NCBI RefSeq assembly: GCF_001592945.1
Contig: NZ_LRPB01000048.1
Span: 310,001-374,000 of the forward strand
Direction: 5' to 3'
Source of the DNA: Roseivirga seohaensis
Lineage (GTDB): Bacteria; Bacteroidota; Bacteroidia; Cytophagales; Cyclobacteriaceae
DNA length: 64,000 nt
Made by a program: the position numbers and the translations under genes. Each line of letters begins with the position of its first letter. Within the stretch, counting starts at the first letter, position 1. The notes beneath the pieces were generated by a model, which had not been told where the DNA came from, ran no database searches, and worked only from the letters and a program-made list of their open reading frames with translations. Below, one piece after another: positions 37,829 through 47,414 of this stretch.

Positions 37829-39640
37829 ATGAATAAAAACACTTATAAATTAGGGCTTATCATAGCTATAGTAGTGCTGGTTAGTATTGCCTACTCTTCC
37901 TATCGTACTTTTAAGGCCTATGATAATGATTCTTCTTGGGTAGTACATACCGCCAAAGTAAAAGCTACGGTCGAAAGTTTAAGTGTTCACCCCAGAGATA
38001 TTTCCAATAACATTAGAAACTCTGCAATTAACAGAACTCCAATTGATAGCAGTTTGGTGCTGAGTAAATCCAGCCAAATGAAAAAAGAGTTGAGCCTGCT
38101 TGACAGCCTTGTTATTGACAATGCAAAGCAGACAAATAACATGGTGGAAATGAGAAGACTTGTTGAACAATATGCAAGTTTTAGCGATAGCTTAGTAAGG
38201 CTGATGAACACTAACAGAGGAGGCTTTAATTACAGCCTCCTTCGTATGATTGCAAACGAGCAAACCATGCTCGACAGCATTTTAAATCAAGCTGATGTTT
38301 TAAGAAGTGAGGAAAACAGACTACTAGATGCCCGCACACAAGAGCGAAGTCAATCACGTACCCTTACCCCAATTACAATACTATTATTAACATTAGTAGC
38401 GCTTGCTGTAATCACATTCCTCTTCATTATTACTTTTAACCTTGCCGATAAGAATACCAGAGCCAATAATGAACTAAAATCTAAAGTAGATGAACTAAAC
38501 ACAGAAATTAAAGAAAGAACATCACTTCAAGAACTGCTCACAAATATTCTCAACAGCTCACTAAATGGAATTATGGCTTTTAAAGCTATAAGAAACGAAA
38601 AAGGCAAGATTACAGACTTTCAGTTTGAAGTAGTAAATGAGGGTGCCGCTACTATAACAGGAGTTAGTAAAGAGAAGCTAATCAATACTACTCTGCTTAA
38701 AGAGTTTCCTGGCAATAAAGAATCAGGACTATTTGACGCCTATGTACAAGTAGTTGAAATTGGTGAGAATTACCACACCACGAATCATTATGAATATGAA
38801 GACCTTAACACTTGGTTTGATATTGTTGCAGTTAAAAACGGTGACGGCTTCGTAGTTACCTTTACAGACATAACCCAGCAAAAAAATCATGAACAAGAAC
38901 TATTATTAAATCAGCAAGAGCTTGAATCTACAAACCATAACTTAGAACAATTTGCTTATATCGCTTCTCACGATTTACAAGAGCCATTAAGAAAAATAAG
39001 AACTTTTGGCGACCGATTAAGAGGAAGATTAAACGATAAATTAGATGACAGAGGAAATGATTATTTGAATCGAATGCAGAACGCAGCTGAGCGTATGCAA
39101 ACATTAATTGATGACCTTTTGAAATTTTCTAGAGTATCGAGTGCCGACAGAGAGTTTGCGGCAGTAGATTTAAACAACATTCTGAGTACTGTTAAAACTG
39201 ATCTAGATTACCAGATTTCGAAAAGCAATACCATTATTGAAAGCCAAGAGCTACCCACAATTTCTGGTGATGCAATTCAACTCAATCAACTATTTCAGAA
39301 CCTAATTTCTAATGCAATAAAATATTCAAAACCAGATATCTCTCCCAAAATCGAAATTTCAGTAGAGTCAAGCGAAGAATGCCTAACGGAAGGCATGCCC
39401 GAGACTGATTGTTGGAAAATTCATTTTAAGGATAACGGAATCGGTTTCGACCCTCAATACAAAGATCAAATTTTCATTATTTTCAAACGGCTACACGGAC
39501 GTACAGAATATACTGGCACCGGAATTGGCCTCGCCCTCTGTGAAAAAGTAGTAACTAATCATGGCGGTTTACTTTATGCGGAATCTGAATTAGGAAAAGG
39601 ATCGATATTTACAATTATTTTACCCAAAGAAGAATTATGA
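37829..39640 (+). CDS. Membrane sensor histidine kinase with PAS domain
   Basis: A 603-residue kinase. Membrane helices at about 8-26 and 181-204 enclose a helical periplasmic domain (30-178) of the CHASE3/four-helix kind. A PAS domain follows at about 235-350. The HisKA domain has H381 in YIASHDLQEPLRKI, the subtype often seen with phytochrome-like kinases. The ATPase domain ends in GIGLALCEKVV and GKGSIFTIILP. Its stop overlaps the next receiver gene by four bases. No HAMP domain is obvious. The stimulus is unknown. Confidence 0.92.
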   Translation: MNKNTYKLGLIIAIVVLVSIAYSSYRTFKAYDNDSSWVVHTAKVKATVESLSVHPRDISNNIRNSAINRTPIDSSLVLSKSSQMKKELSLLDSLVIDNAKQTNNMVEMRRLVEQYASFSDSLVRLMNTNRGGFNYSLLRMIANEQTMLDSILNQADVLRSEENRLLDARTQERSQSRTLTPITILLLTLVALAVITFLFIITFNLADKNTRANNELKSKVDELNTEIKERTSLQELLTNILNSSLNGIMAFKAIRNEKGKITDFQFEVVNEGAATITGVSKEKLINTTLLKEFPGNKESGLFDAYVQVVEIGENYHTTNHYEYEDLNTWFDIVAVKNGDGFVVTFTDITQQKNHEQELLLNQQELESTNHNLEQFAYIASHDLQEPLRKIRTFGDRLRGRLNDKLDDRGNDYLNRMQNAAERMQTLIDDLLKFSRVSSADREFAAVDLNNILSTVKTDLDYQISKSNTIIESQELPTISGDAIQLNQLFQNLISNAIKYSKPDISPKIEISVESSEECLTEGMPETDCWKIHFKDNGIGFDPQYKDQIFIIFKRLHGRTEYTGTGIGLALCEKVVTNHGGLLYAESELGKGSIFTIILPKEEL

Positions 39641-40095
39641 GCCCTAGCACCAACTTAAACCCTATTAGCATATTAATGGCTGATGACGATCCGGATGATC
39701 AGTTAATGGCAAAAGAAGCCTTTGAAGAAAACAGAATGGCCAACGACCTCAACTTTGTTCAAGATGGCGAAGAACTGATGGACTATTTGCAACACAGAGG
39801 AAAATACAATGCCCAAAATGCCCCTAAACCAGGCTTAATCTTATTGGATTTAAACATGCCAAAAAAAGATGGCAGAACGGCTCTCAGAGAAATTAAAGCC
39901 GACCCTAAACTTAAAAGAATCCCAATTGTGGTATTAACAACAAGCAAGTCTGATGAAGACGTATTCAAAACTTATGATTTGGGAGTTTCTTCATTCATTA
40001 CCAAACCTGTAACCTTCGAAGAGTTAGTGGAAGTAACTAAAGACATCGGTAAATACTGGTTCGGAATTGTAGTTTTACCAAAAGATAACGAATAG
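39637..40095 (+). CDS. Stand-alone receiver protein (CheY/Rcp1-like)
   Basis: A 152-residue single-domain response regulator. The acidic cluster ADDDPDD (15-21), phosphoacceptor D71 in LILLDLNMP and the conserved T-T-S and K-P (VLTTSKSDED, FITKPVTF) are all present. There is no output domain, so it must act through protein contact or as a phosphate shuttle. Translationally coupled to the kinase before it (4-base overlap) and followed within 10 bp by the hybrid kinase. This is the Rcp1 arrangement known from phytochrome kinases. Confidence 0.92.
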   Translation: MSPSTNLNPISILMADDDPDDQLMAKEAFEENRMANDLNFVQDGEELMDYLQHRGKYNAQNAPKPGLILLDLNMPKKDGRTALREIKADPKLKRIPIVVLTTSKSDEDVFKTYDLGVSSFITKPVTFEELVEVTKDIGKYWFGIVVLPKDNE

Positions 40096-40104
40096 ACTTA
40101 ACCT

Positions 40105-41583
40105 ATGACCAGCCAACCAATTCGAATTTTATTGGTAGACGATGATGAGGATGACTTTGTATTGACGAAGGATATTCTAGATGAAATTGAAAGATTTCCT
40201 TATCAACTCACTTGGGAGCCCAGCTACAGCAAAGCCATCAGTAAGATCAACGAAAATGCCTTTGACATTTGCCTGATTGACTTCCGATTGGGTGAAAATG
40301 ATGGTATTAGCATTATTAGCAATGCTGTTAAGAATGAAATTCAATTTCCCTTTATCTTACTTACAGGTAAAGGAGATAAAGAAATTGACTTAAGAGCAAT
40401 GAATGAAGGTGCCGCTGATTACTTAGTGAAAGGTGAAATCACACCTCAGCTAATGGAAAGAAGCATTCGTTACGCTCTTAATCATAATAAAGCCATAAAA
40501 CAGGTTAAAGAAGGAGAACGAAAGTTCAGACAACTTTTTGAACGTTCCATAGATGCAATTTACATATGCGATTGCAACCATAATTTATTGGAAGCTAACC
40601 CATCATTGGAAAAGCTCTTGGGTTACAAAAGCGAAGAAATATCGGGAATGAACATGAAAGATTTGTTTCTACACCCTGCTGATTTCGAACGATTTACACG
40701 ACTATTATCGTCTAAAAGCCAAATTAAAAGCTTAGAAGCCGTTTTTCTAGCAAAAGATAATCGCAAATTAATTTGCCAATTAAACGCAGTAGTAAGAACT
40801 GACTTCAGTAAAAACTCGATCGGTTTTCAGGGCATTTTAAGAGATATAACGCTGCTTAAAAAAGCAGAACGCGATTTGTTAATGGCAGAAAAGTTGTCGG
40901 TCACTGGTAAAATTGCGCGAAGTGTAGCCCACGAGGTAAGAAATCCCCTAACGAATATACAGTTAGCTATTTCTCAAATGCGTGATGAAGTAACAGAAGA
41001 TGATTCGGAAATGGCATTTATGATTGATATGGTAGATAGAAACGCTGGCCGTATCAATCAATTAATAACAGAAATGCTCAACTCATCTAAACCAAAAAGT
41101 CTTCAGAAAGAAGAACTCTCAATGAATGAACTCATCAACGAGTCGATTGAGCTGGTGAAAGACAGGTTTATTCTTAAAGGAATGAAACTGGTTCAAAATC
41201 TAGACCCAGAATTAGAAAGTTTACTCGTTGATAAAGAGCAAATTAAAGTGGTCATGATTAACCTCATGATCAATGCCTTAGAGGCTATGGAAGAAAACAA
41301 AGGTGTATTGCATATTAGCACTTTAGACCTTGATGACTCCATAGAAATTAGTGTTACTGACAATGGATCAGGCATATCAAAAGAAGATGTGAAAAAGCTT
41401 TTTGACCTATTCTACACAAAAAAATCAGGCGGTATGGGGCTAGGGCTCACCTCCACCCTAACAATAGTTCAAAGCCACGGAGGATCCATAGATGTATCGA
41501 GCAAGCTAAATGAAGGAACAACTTTTACAGTATCATTACCAAAAGACTCACCCGCTTCGATTGAAAATTTAGAAGATGAGTAG
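40105..41583 (+). CDS. Receiver-PAS-histidine kinase hybrid
   Basis: A 492-residue cytoplasmic protein with three domains. A receiver (about 5-125; acceptor D59 in CLIDFRLGENDG) comes first, then a PAS domain (about 140-250) and a kinase with H276 in SVAHEVRNPLTNIQ and ATPase motifs DNGSGI and GGMGLGLTST. With the receiver in front, it is well placed to take phosphate or be gated by the upstream kinase, forming a kinase-receiver-kinase relay with no DNA-binding output in the operon. The final target must be encoded elsewhere. Confidence 0.92.
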   Translation: MTSQPIRILLVDDDEDDFVLTKDILDEIERFPYQLTWEPSYSKAISKINENAFDICLIDFRLGENDGISIISNAVKNEIQFPFILLTGKGDKEIDLRAMNEGAADYLVKGEITPQLMERSIRYALNHNKAIKQVKEGERKFRQLFERSIDAIYICDCNHNLLEANPSLEKLLGYKSEEISGMNMKDLFLHPADFERFTRLLSSKSQIKSLEAVFLAKDNRKLICQLNAVVRTDFSKNSIGFQGILRDITLLKKAERDLLMAEKLSVTGKIARSVAHEVRNPLTNIQLAISQMRDEVTEDDSEMAFMIDMVDRNAGRINQLITEMLNSSKPKSLQKEELSMNELINESIELVKDRFILKGMKLVQNLDPELESLLVDKEQIKVVMINLMINALEAMEENKGVLHISTLDLDDSIEISVTDNGSGISKEDVKKLFDLFYTKKSGGMGLGLTSTLTIVQSHGGSIDVSSKLNEGTTFTVSLPKDSPASIENLEDE

Positions 41584-41634
41584 AAAACTAAAAATGATCT
41601 GAAGGCATAGCGCTGTTTTTAACATAAATCTTTT

Positions 41635-41642
41635 TACTTTTG
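41635..41642 (+). promoter_or_regulatory. -7 box for prs
   Basis: TACTTTTG fits TAnnTTTG, 34 bp before the start codon of prs. Confidence 0.45.
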
Positions 41643-41676
41643 CGGTTCAATTTTCAAAGCCCAAAAGCCTAAGATC

Positions 41677-42600
41677 ATGGATAACCAACTATTTGCCGGA
41701 ACTGAGTCAGCTTATCTTGGAAAGATGATTGCCGAATTCTACGGTAAGTCATTGGGTTCCATAGAGATTCAAAAATTTAGTGACGGAGAAATCGCACCTT
41801 ACTACACCGAGTCAGTAAGAGGCAATAGAGTATTTTTAATTCAGTCTACCATTCCTCCTTCCGACAATCTATTTGAGCTTTGCTTAATGATTGACGCAGC
41901 CAAAAGAGCAAGTGCTTATAAAGCCATTGCAGTAATTCCATATTTCGGCTACGCCCGTCAGGATAGAAAAGACAAACCAAGAGTAGCTATAGGTGCTAAA
42001 TTAGTTGCCAATATTCTTACAGCTGCTGGTGCAGATAGAATTATGACTTGTGATTTACACGCAGGCCAAATTCAAGGTTTCTTCGATATTCCAGTAGATC
42101 ATTTAGATGGAGCAGCAGTATTTGTTCCATACATCAGAAAACTGAACTTAGACAATCTTCTTTTTGCTTCACCTGATGTTGGAGGTGTAAAAAGAACTAG
42201 AGCCTTTGCACAGCATTTTAATGCTGAAATGGTAGTAATTGATAAGCACCGTACCAAAGCAAACGAAGTAGCCGAAATGAGAATTATCGGTAACGTAGAA
42301 GGCAAAAACGTGATTTTAGTAGATGACCTTGTAGATACTGCAGGTACAATCTGCAAAGCGGCCAAAATCATTTTAGATGAAGGCGCCCTTTCAGTAAGAG
42401 CATTCTGCACCCACCCAGTTTTATCTGGTAAGGCATATGACAATATAAACAACTCTGTTTTAGAAGAATTGGTTGTAACAGACACTATTCCTTTAAAACA
42501 AGAATCAGACAAAATCAAGGTACTCACTGTGGCCGAGCTTTTCGCTAAAGCCATTAAAAGTGTTACCCAAGATGGGTCTATTAGCGAGCTATTTATTTAA
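41677..42600 (+). CDS. prs: Ribose-phosphate pyrophosphokinase
   Basis: A 307-residue class I enzyme making PRPP from ribose 5-phosphate and ATP, feeding purine, pyrimidine, histidine and tryptophan synthesis. Seen are SDGEIAPYYTESVRG near the N-terminus, the flexible-loop YARQDRKDKPR, TCDLHAGQIQGFF, and the PRPP-binding loop VDDLVDTAGTICKAA. Length is normal. It starts an operon-like run with rplY (12-bp gap); prs-rplY-pth is a conserved order in many bacteria. Confidence 0.97.
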   Translation: MDNQLFAGTESAYLGKMIAEFYGKSLGSIEIQKFSDGEIAPYYTESVRGNRVFLIQSTIPPSDNLFELCLMIDAAKRASAYKAIAVIPYFGYARQDRKDKPRVAIGAKLVANILTAAGADRIMTCDLHAGQIQGFFDIPVDHLDGAAVFVPYIRKLNLDNLLFASPDVGGVKRTRAFAQHFNAEMVVIDKHRTKANEVAEMRIIGNVEGKNVILVDDLVDTAGTICKAAKIILDEGALSVRAFCTHPVLSGKAYDNINNSVLEELVVTDTIPLKQESDKIKVLTVAELFAKAIKSVTQDGSISELFI

Positions 42601-42612
42601 CAATTATATATT

Positions 42613-43242
42613 ATGAGAAAAGTAGAGATTATAGGGTTTAAAAGAGCAAATCTCGGTAAAACTGAGTCAAAAAGGCTTAGAAACGAAGGACAAGTTCCAT
42701 GTGTACTTTATGGTGGTGATGATCAGTTGCATTTTTATGCGCCTGCCATTCAGTTCCGTGATGTATTATATACTCCAGAGCCATGTTTCGTTACTTTGAA
42801 CGTTGAAGGCGAAATATTCGAAGCGATCGTTCAAGATTCACAATACCACCCAGTAAGCGACATGCTTTTGCACGTTGACTTCTTACAGTTATTCAAAGGA
42901 AAGTACATAAAAATGGAAATCCCTGTAAAAATGGAAGGTACCGCACCTGGTGTAATCAATGGTGGTAGCTTAGTAATTAAAAAGCCAAAACTATTGGTAA
43001 AGGCTTTACCTAAGGATATGCCAGATTCTATTCCTGTTGACATTTCTAAGTTAAAGCTTGGTAAATCAACAAAAGTTGGCGCATTAAATCCTGAAGGTTT
43101 TGAAATCCAAAACAGCCCACTAGTTACTATCGCAACTGTTACAATCCCAAGAGCACTAAGAGGTGCAGGGTTGACTGACAATGAAGAAGATGAAGAAAGT
43201 GGCGAAGAAGGTGGTTCTGAAGCAGCAGAATCTGCGGAATAA
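42613..43242 (+). CDS. rplY: 50S ribosomal protein L25/Ctc
   Basis: A 209-residue long form (L25 plus CTC-type C-terminal domain) that binds 5S rRNA. The start MRKVEIIGFKR and the VPCVLYGG turn are typical; the C-terminal beta domain runs from about 95 to 185 and ends in an acidic Glu/Gly/Ser tail. Cotranscribed with prs and followed by a strong terminator before pth. Confidence 0.95.
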   Translation: MRKVEIIGFKRANLGKTESKRLRNEGQVPCVLYGGDDQLHFYAPAIQFRDVLYTPEPCFVTLNVEGEIFEAIVQDSQYHPVSDMLLHVDFLQLFKGKYIKMEIPVKMEGTAPGVINGGSLVIKKPKLLVKALPKDMPDSIPVDISKLKLGKSTKVGALNPEGFEIQNSPLVTIATVTIPRALRGAGLTDNEEDEESGEEGGSEAAESAE

Positions 43243-43265
43243 GAATTTCTTGTTTGAAAATATGG

Positions 43266-43296
43266 AAATCCTGCCTTTTAAAGGCAGGATTTTTTT
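43266..43296 (+). terminator. Terminator after prs-rplY
   Basis: Twelve-base stem (43266-43277 with 43281-43292), three-base loop, T run. One of the strongest terminators in the window. Confidence 0.85.
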
Positions 43297-43342
43297 ATTT
43301 GCGTACGTATTAAAAATACACACAAATTAAAAAAGCATTAAA

Positions 43343-43903
43343 ATGAAATACCTCATTGTTGGTCTCGGAAACATTGGGCCAGAATATGAATTAACCAGAC
43401 ATAACATCGGTTTTTTGACTTTAGACAGACTAGCTGATGCAAAAGGAGTTTCGTTTGAAATCAATCGCCTTGCTTACCATACCGAATTCAAACATAAAGG
43501 AAGAACAGTTCATTTAATAAAGCCCACTACTTATATGAACCTTAGTGGTAAAGCCGTCAAATTCTGGATGTCAGAGTTAAAAATACCTATCGAAAATGTT
43601 TTAGTGGTGGTAGACGACTTAGCCATTCCTTTTGCCAAACTCCGAATGCGAGCAAAAGGCTCTAGCGCAGGACACAATGGCCTAAAGAATATTGAAGAGC
43701 TATGTGGAGGCCAAAACTACCCTCGTCTAAAATTTGGAATTGGTGACGATTTTGCAAAAGGAAGACAAGTAGACTATGTTCTAAGCCCATTTAGCAAAAC
43801 CGAATTCGAAGAACTTCCGTTTGCCATAGACAAAGCTATTGACATGATCTACTCTTTCTGTACTATTGGCATTTCACAAACCATGACGCAGTTCAATGAC
43901 TAA
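43343..43903 (+). CDS. pth: Peptidyl-tRNA hydrolase
   Basis: A 186-residue enzyme that releases peptides from prematurely dissociated peptidyl-tRNA. The catalytic His lies in [10 protein letters not shown], with the substrate Asn residues in [13 protein letters not shown] and [11 protein letters not shown] all present. [21 protein letters not shown] is the usual core. It follows rplY after a terminator and so may have its own weak promoter, but the gene order is the conserved rplY-pth one. Confidence 0.96.
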   Translation: MKYLIVGLGNIGPEYELTRHNIGFLTLDRLADAKGVSFEINRLAYHTEFKHKGRTVHLIKPTTYMNLSGKAVKFWMSELKIPIENVLVVVDDLAIPFAKLRMRAKGSSAGHNGLKNIEELCGGQNYPRLKFGIGDDFAKGRQVDYVLSPFSKTEFEELPFAIDKAIDMIYSFCTIGISQTMTQFND

Positions 43904-44045
43904 TTTAGAATTGCGGGTAAGAATATTAAAAAACAATATTTAAAATAATCGAATCCAAAGAAGGAAGTTAATTTGAGACTCAATATAGAATCGCATAATT
44001 AAATACCTCAGATCAAAATTAAAACCATTCTAATCAGTCAAGTTT

Positions 44046-44053
44046 TATCTTTG
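44046..44053 (+). promoter_or_regulatory. -7 box for gldC
   Basis: TATCTTTG fits TAnnTTTG and ends 16 bp before the gldC start codon, implying a short leader. Confidence 0.4.
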
Positions 44054-44069
44054 ACAAAAAAACACACTA

Positions 44070-44417
44070 ATGAAGGAATCAGAAATTAAACTCAGGGTAA
44101 TATTAGATAATGAAAACATTCCTGAAAAAATATATTGGGATGCTACTGAAAAAGAAGGTAATGGTGAAGAAGAAACCAAATCTGTAAGCCTAAACATATG
44201 GGACCACAACTCTCAGAACACCTTGAGAATAGACCTCTGGAACAAGGAAATGCCTATTGATGAAATGAAAAGATTTTACGTTGACTGCCTAGGTGGCTTA
44301 GCGCAAAGCATTCTCAATTCAACAGGTGACGAATTCATGTCTACAGCCATGAATAGACTTTGCGATAAACTCGTAAAACACCTTGAAGAAGAAGCCAAAA
44401 ATGGCGGTCCAAAATAA
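44070..44417 (+). CDS. gldC: Gliding motility protein GldC
   Basis: A 115-residue cytoplasmic protein. The core SLNIWDHNSQNTLRIDLWNK followed by EMPIDEMKRFYVDCL matches my recollection of Flavobacterium GldC closely. GldC is associated with Bacteroidota gliding but its mechanism is not well defined; the core gliding/T9SS machinery (gldKLMN, sprA) is not in this window. Its presence with a T9SS-sorted protein at 20049 suggests a gliding-type cell, though carriage of gldC alone does not prove motility. Confidence 0.85.
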   Translation: MKESEIKLRVILDNENIPEKIYWDATEKEGNGEEETKSVSLNIWDHNSQNTLRIDLWNKEMPIDEMKRFYVDCLGGLAQSILNSTGDEFMSTAMNRLCDKLVKHLEEEAKNGGPK

Positions 44418-44513
44418 GTAAAACAGTCAAACAACGGTGCTAAGACTTACTGGATTTAGTATGCATGACGAATATTTTTTCCTGTAAACCCTTTTTAAAC
44501 TTACAAAACATTG

Positions 44514-44521
44514 TATTTTTG
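44514..44521 (+). promoter_or_regulatory. -7 box for the TonB-receptor operon
   Basis: TATTTTTG fits TAnnTTTG, 73 bp before the start codon. Confidence 0.35.
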
Positions 44522-44594
44522 AGATAGACGTTGCCTTTCGCACCGTATTTACATTAACAAGCCAAACTTAATTTGTTTCCAAACTCAGAATAAG

Positions 44595-47408
44595 ATGATG
44601 AAGATGAAGAGAATTTTGAAGGGGCTGGCACTTGTATTTTTGATCATGCAGTCTGCTGTACTTTATGGTCAATCGCAAGTTTCAATCTCAGGCCGAGTGG
44701 CAGATGCCGCTACTGGCGAAAGTCTACCCGGTGTAAACATTAGGGTAAAAGACAAGGTGATAGGAACGATTACAAACGCAAAAGGAGACTTTAGCCTAAC
44801 TGTTAATCAATCAGCCCCTCTAGTACTTGTTTTTTCTTACGTAGGTTATACTCCGCAAGAGATATCCATTACCGAAGCCAATGTAACAGGGCTAGAAGTT
44901 AAATTAGAAGAGCAAGTAATTTTCGGACAAGACGTGGTAGTATCTGCTTCAAGAGTAGAAGAGAGCATTTTAAGATCTCCGGTCTCAATTGAAAAATTAG
45001 ACATCCTAGACATTAAAAACACAGCCGCAGCTTCATTTTATGAAGGTTTGGCTTCACTAAAGGGTGTTGACATGAGTACACAGAGTATAACTTTTAAATC
45101 CATAAACACTCGTGGTTTTGGGGCAAATGGCAACACTCGTTTTGTACAACTGATTGATGGTATCGACAACCAAGCTCCAGGCCTCAACTTTGCGGTAGGA
45201 AACATTGTAGGTATTAATGATTTAGATTTAGAGTCTGCTGAATTACAGCCAGGTGCATCTTCTGCGCTTTATGGACCAAACGCAATCAACGGTATTCTTC
45301 TACTTACCTCTAAAAATCCTTTCGAATATCAAGGACTAAGCGTTTATGCTAAAACTGGAGTAAACCATGTAGACGAGAGAGACGACAATATTTCCCTTTA
45401 TCAAGACTATGGTTTCCGTTATGCAAAAGCATTTGATAATAAATTAGCCTTTAAAGTAACTGCATCTTACCTCAGCGCCAACGACTTTATTGGTGTCGAC
45501 ACTAGAGATCAAGGCTTAGCGACTGGTGGCGTTGTTGAAAGAGGCGCTACTGAAAGAGGTAACAACCGTTTTTATGATGGCGTAAATACATATGGTGATT
45601 TTGGAATTACTGTTGGTAGAATTGCAGATATAGCCATTGCTCAAGGAAATGCTTCCGTTGCAGCAACAAGATCGCTTTACCCAGATGACATGTCAGGTTA
45701 CTTCACTCCCACTGGTTTTAGTGAGGCTTCTTTCGTTGACAACACCACAGAAAGTGTAAAAATCGGTGGAGCCCTTCATTACAGACTTAATGATAACCTA
45801 GAGTTACTAGGCCAGTTTAATTATGGATCGGGTAGCACAGTATATACAGCTAACGACCGTTTCGTATTAGACAACTTTAGTATTACAACTGCCAAGTTGG
45901 AATTAAAAGGATCGGAATTCTACCTAAGAGCCTATACTACTCAAGAAAATTCAGGAGATACTTACGCAGCTAATACACTAGCTTCTTTGATCAATCAGCA
46001 AACTTACCTTTCTCCATACCTTTCGGCTTTTGCTGGTGCAAGATTAGCCGGAGCAAGTATTGAGCAAGCACATGCATCGGCAAGAGTTTCTGCAGATGCT
46101 GCACAACCTCAGCCAGGATCAGCAGCATTTCAAGCGCTAGTTGAAGCGAACAGAGCTAAGCCTATTTCACAAGGTGGGGCTCTTTTCCTTGACAAAACAG
46201 ACCTGTACCATATGGAAGGAAACTGGAATTTGAGCGACAGGATTGATTTTGCTGATGTTGTTGTAGGTGCCAACTTTAGAAGATATGCACTTTATTCTGA
46301 AGGAACACTTTTCGCTTTAGAAAACGATGGTTCAGAGGTTAGCCTTGACGAATACGGGGCATTCTTACAGGCTTCTAAAAGCGTAGCCAATGACAACCTT
46401 ACATTCCAAGGTTCTGTTCGATATGATAAAAACGAATACTTCAAAGGTCAGTTCTCACCTAGATTCTCAGCCGTAGGTACCATTGCCGACAATCATAACA
46501 TTCGTGGTTCATTCCAAAGAGGTTTTAGAATCCCTACTACTCAAGATCAGTTTATTGATTTAGATGTAGTAACAAGAAGACTAATTGGTAGCAACGAATT
46601 ACTTGTTGATCGTTACAACTTTAGAACTAATACGGTTTACACAACAGAAAGTGTAGATGCAGCAAGACAGGCTGGAAACGAAGCTCTTCTTGTTATTGAA
46701 GATCGTGTTAACGATGAATTCAAAACGGAAAAAGTAAATACTTTTGAAGTGGGGTATAAAGGTTTATTTGCTGACGGTAAGTTGCTTGTTGATGCGTACT
46801 ATTACAATAGTACTTACACTGATTTTATTGCAGAAATTGATTTTACGCAAGCTGTACCTAATGGCTTAAGACAATCAAACCCTGACGCAGGTACAGCAGC
46901 CCAGAGACAGCAAATTGTTGATGGTACTGTTCCAACTCAGCGTTATGGTTTCGATGTAAATGCAGACGGAAAAGTAAAATCACAAGGATGGGCTATTCAA
47001 TTAGATTATCAAATTGGAAATGGTTATGAAATTGGAGGTAACGTTGCCTACAACGAATTGACTTCACAAGACGACCTTATTGCACAAGGTTTTGCAGCTA
47101 GCTACAACACCCCGAAGTACAGATACAATATCAAGTTTGCCAACAGAAAAGTTACTGACAGACTTGGATTTAACGTTACCTACAGATGGCAGCAAGCTTT
47201 CCTTTGGGAGTCTTCTTTCGGAACGGGTGTAATTCCTGAATTCGGAACATTAGATGCACAAGTAAGCTATAAGGTTCCTACTTGGAAATCTACTTTCAAA
47301 ATAGGTGCAAGCAACCTATTGAACGAAAGATACACGACTTCATTCGGTAACCCATCGCTTGGAGGAATCTACTATTTCCAAATCACGTTTGATGAATTCT
47401 TCAAATAA
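44595..47408 (+). CDS. TonB-dependent outer-membrane receptor
   Basis: A 937-residue receptor: signal peptide (1-26), a carboxypeptidase-regulatory-like domain (about 28-105; GRVADAATGESLPGVNI), a plug (about 115-230; VVVSASRVEESILRSPVSIE, ALYGPNAINGILL) and a 22-strand barrel ending TFDEFFK. It has no SusD partner; instead an SGNH lipoprotein gene follows six bases later. This points to uptake of a ligand prepared by that esterase, perhaps an acylated lipid or glycan, which is inference. An Ala/Gln-rich insertion (about 470-520) in the barrel is probably a surface loop. Confidence 0.92.
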   Translation: MMKMKRILKGLALVFLIMQSAVLYGQSQVSISGRVADAATGESLPGVNIRVKDKVIGTITNAKGDFSLTVNQSAPLVLVFSYVGYTPQEISITEANVTGLEVKLEEQVIFGQDVVVSASRVEESILRSPVSIEKLDILDIKNTAAASFYEGLASLKGVDMSTQSITFKSINTRGFGANGNTRFVQLIDGIDNQAPGLNFAVGNIVGINDLDLESAELQPGASSALYGPNAINGILLLTSKNPFEYQGLSVYAKTGVNHVDERDDNISLYQDYGFRYAKAFDNKLAFKVTASYLSANDFIGVDTRDQGLATGGVVERGATERGNNRFYDGVNTYGDFGITVGRIADIAIAQGNASVAATRSLYPDDMSGYFTPTGFSEASFVDNTTESVKIGGALHYRLNDNLELLGQFNYGSGSTVYTANDRFVLDNFSITTAKLELKGSEFYLRAYTTQENSGDTYAANTLASLINQQTYLSPYLSAFAGARLAGASIEQAHASARVSADAAQPQPGSAAFQALVEANRAKPISQGGALFLDKTDLYHMEGNWNLSDRIDFADVVVGANFRRYALYSEGTLFALENDGSEVSLDEYGAFLQASKSVANDNLTFQGSVRYDKNEYFKGQFSPRFSAVGTIADNHNIRGSFQRGFRIPTTQDQFIDLDVVTRRLIGSNELLVDRYNFRTNTVYTTESVDAARQAGNEALLVIEDRVNDEFKTEKVNTFEVGYKGLFADGKLLVDAYYYNSTYTDFIAEIDFTQAVPNGLRQSNPDAGTAAQRQQIVDGTVPTQRYGFDVNADGKVKSQGWAIQLDYQIGNGYEIGGNVAYNELTSQDDLIAQGFAASYNTPKYRYNIKFANRKVTDRLGFNVTYRWQQAFLWESSFGTGVIPEFGTLDAQVSYKVPTWKSTFKIGASNLLNERYTTSFGNPSLGGIYYFQITFDEFFK

Positions 47409-47414
47409 ATCGAG

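Noticed and set aside
37984-37992. TGTTCACC, a near match to the first block of the motif
   Set aside because: Inside the kinase gene and without a second block.
42099-42554. 151-codon frame opposite prs
   Set aside because: Shadow of a strongly conserved gene; no family features.
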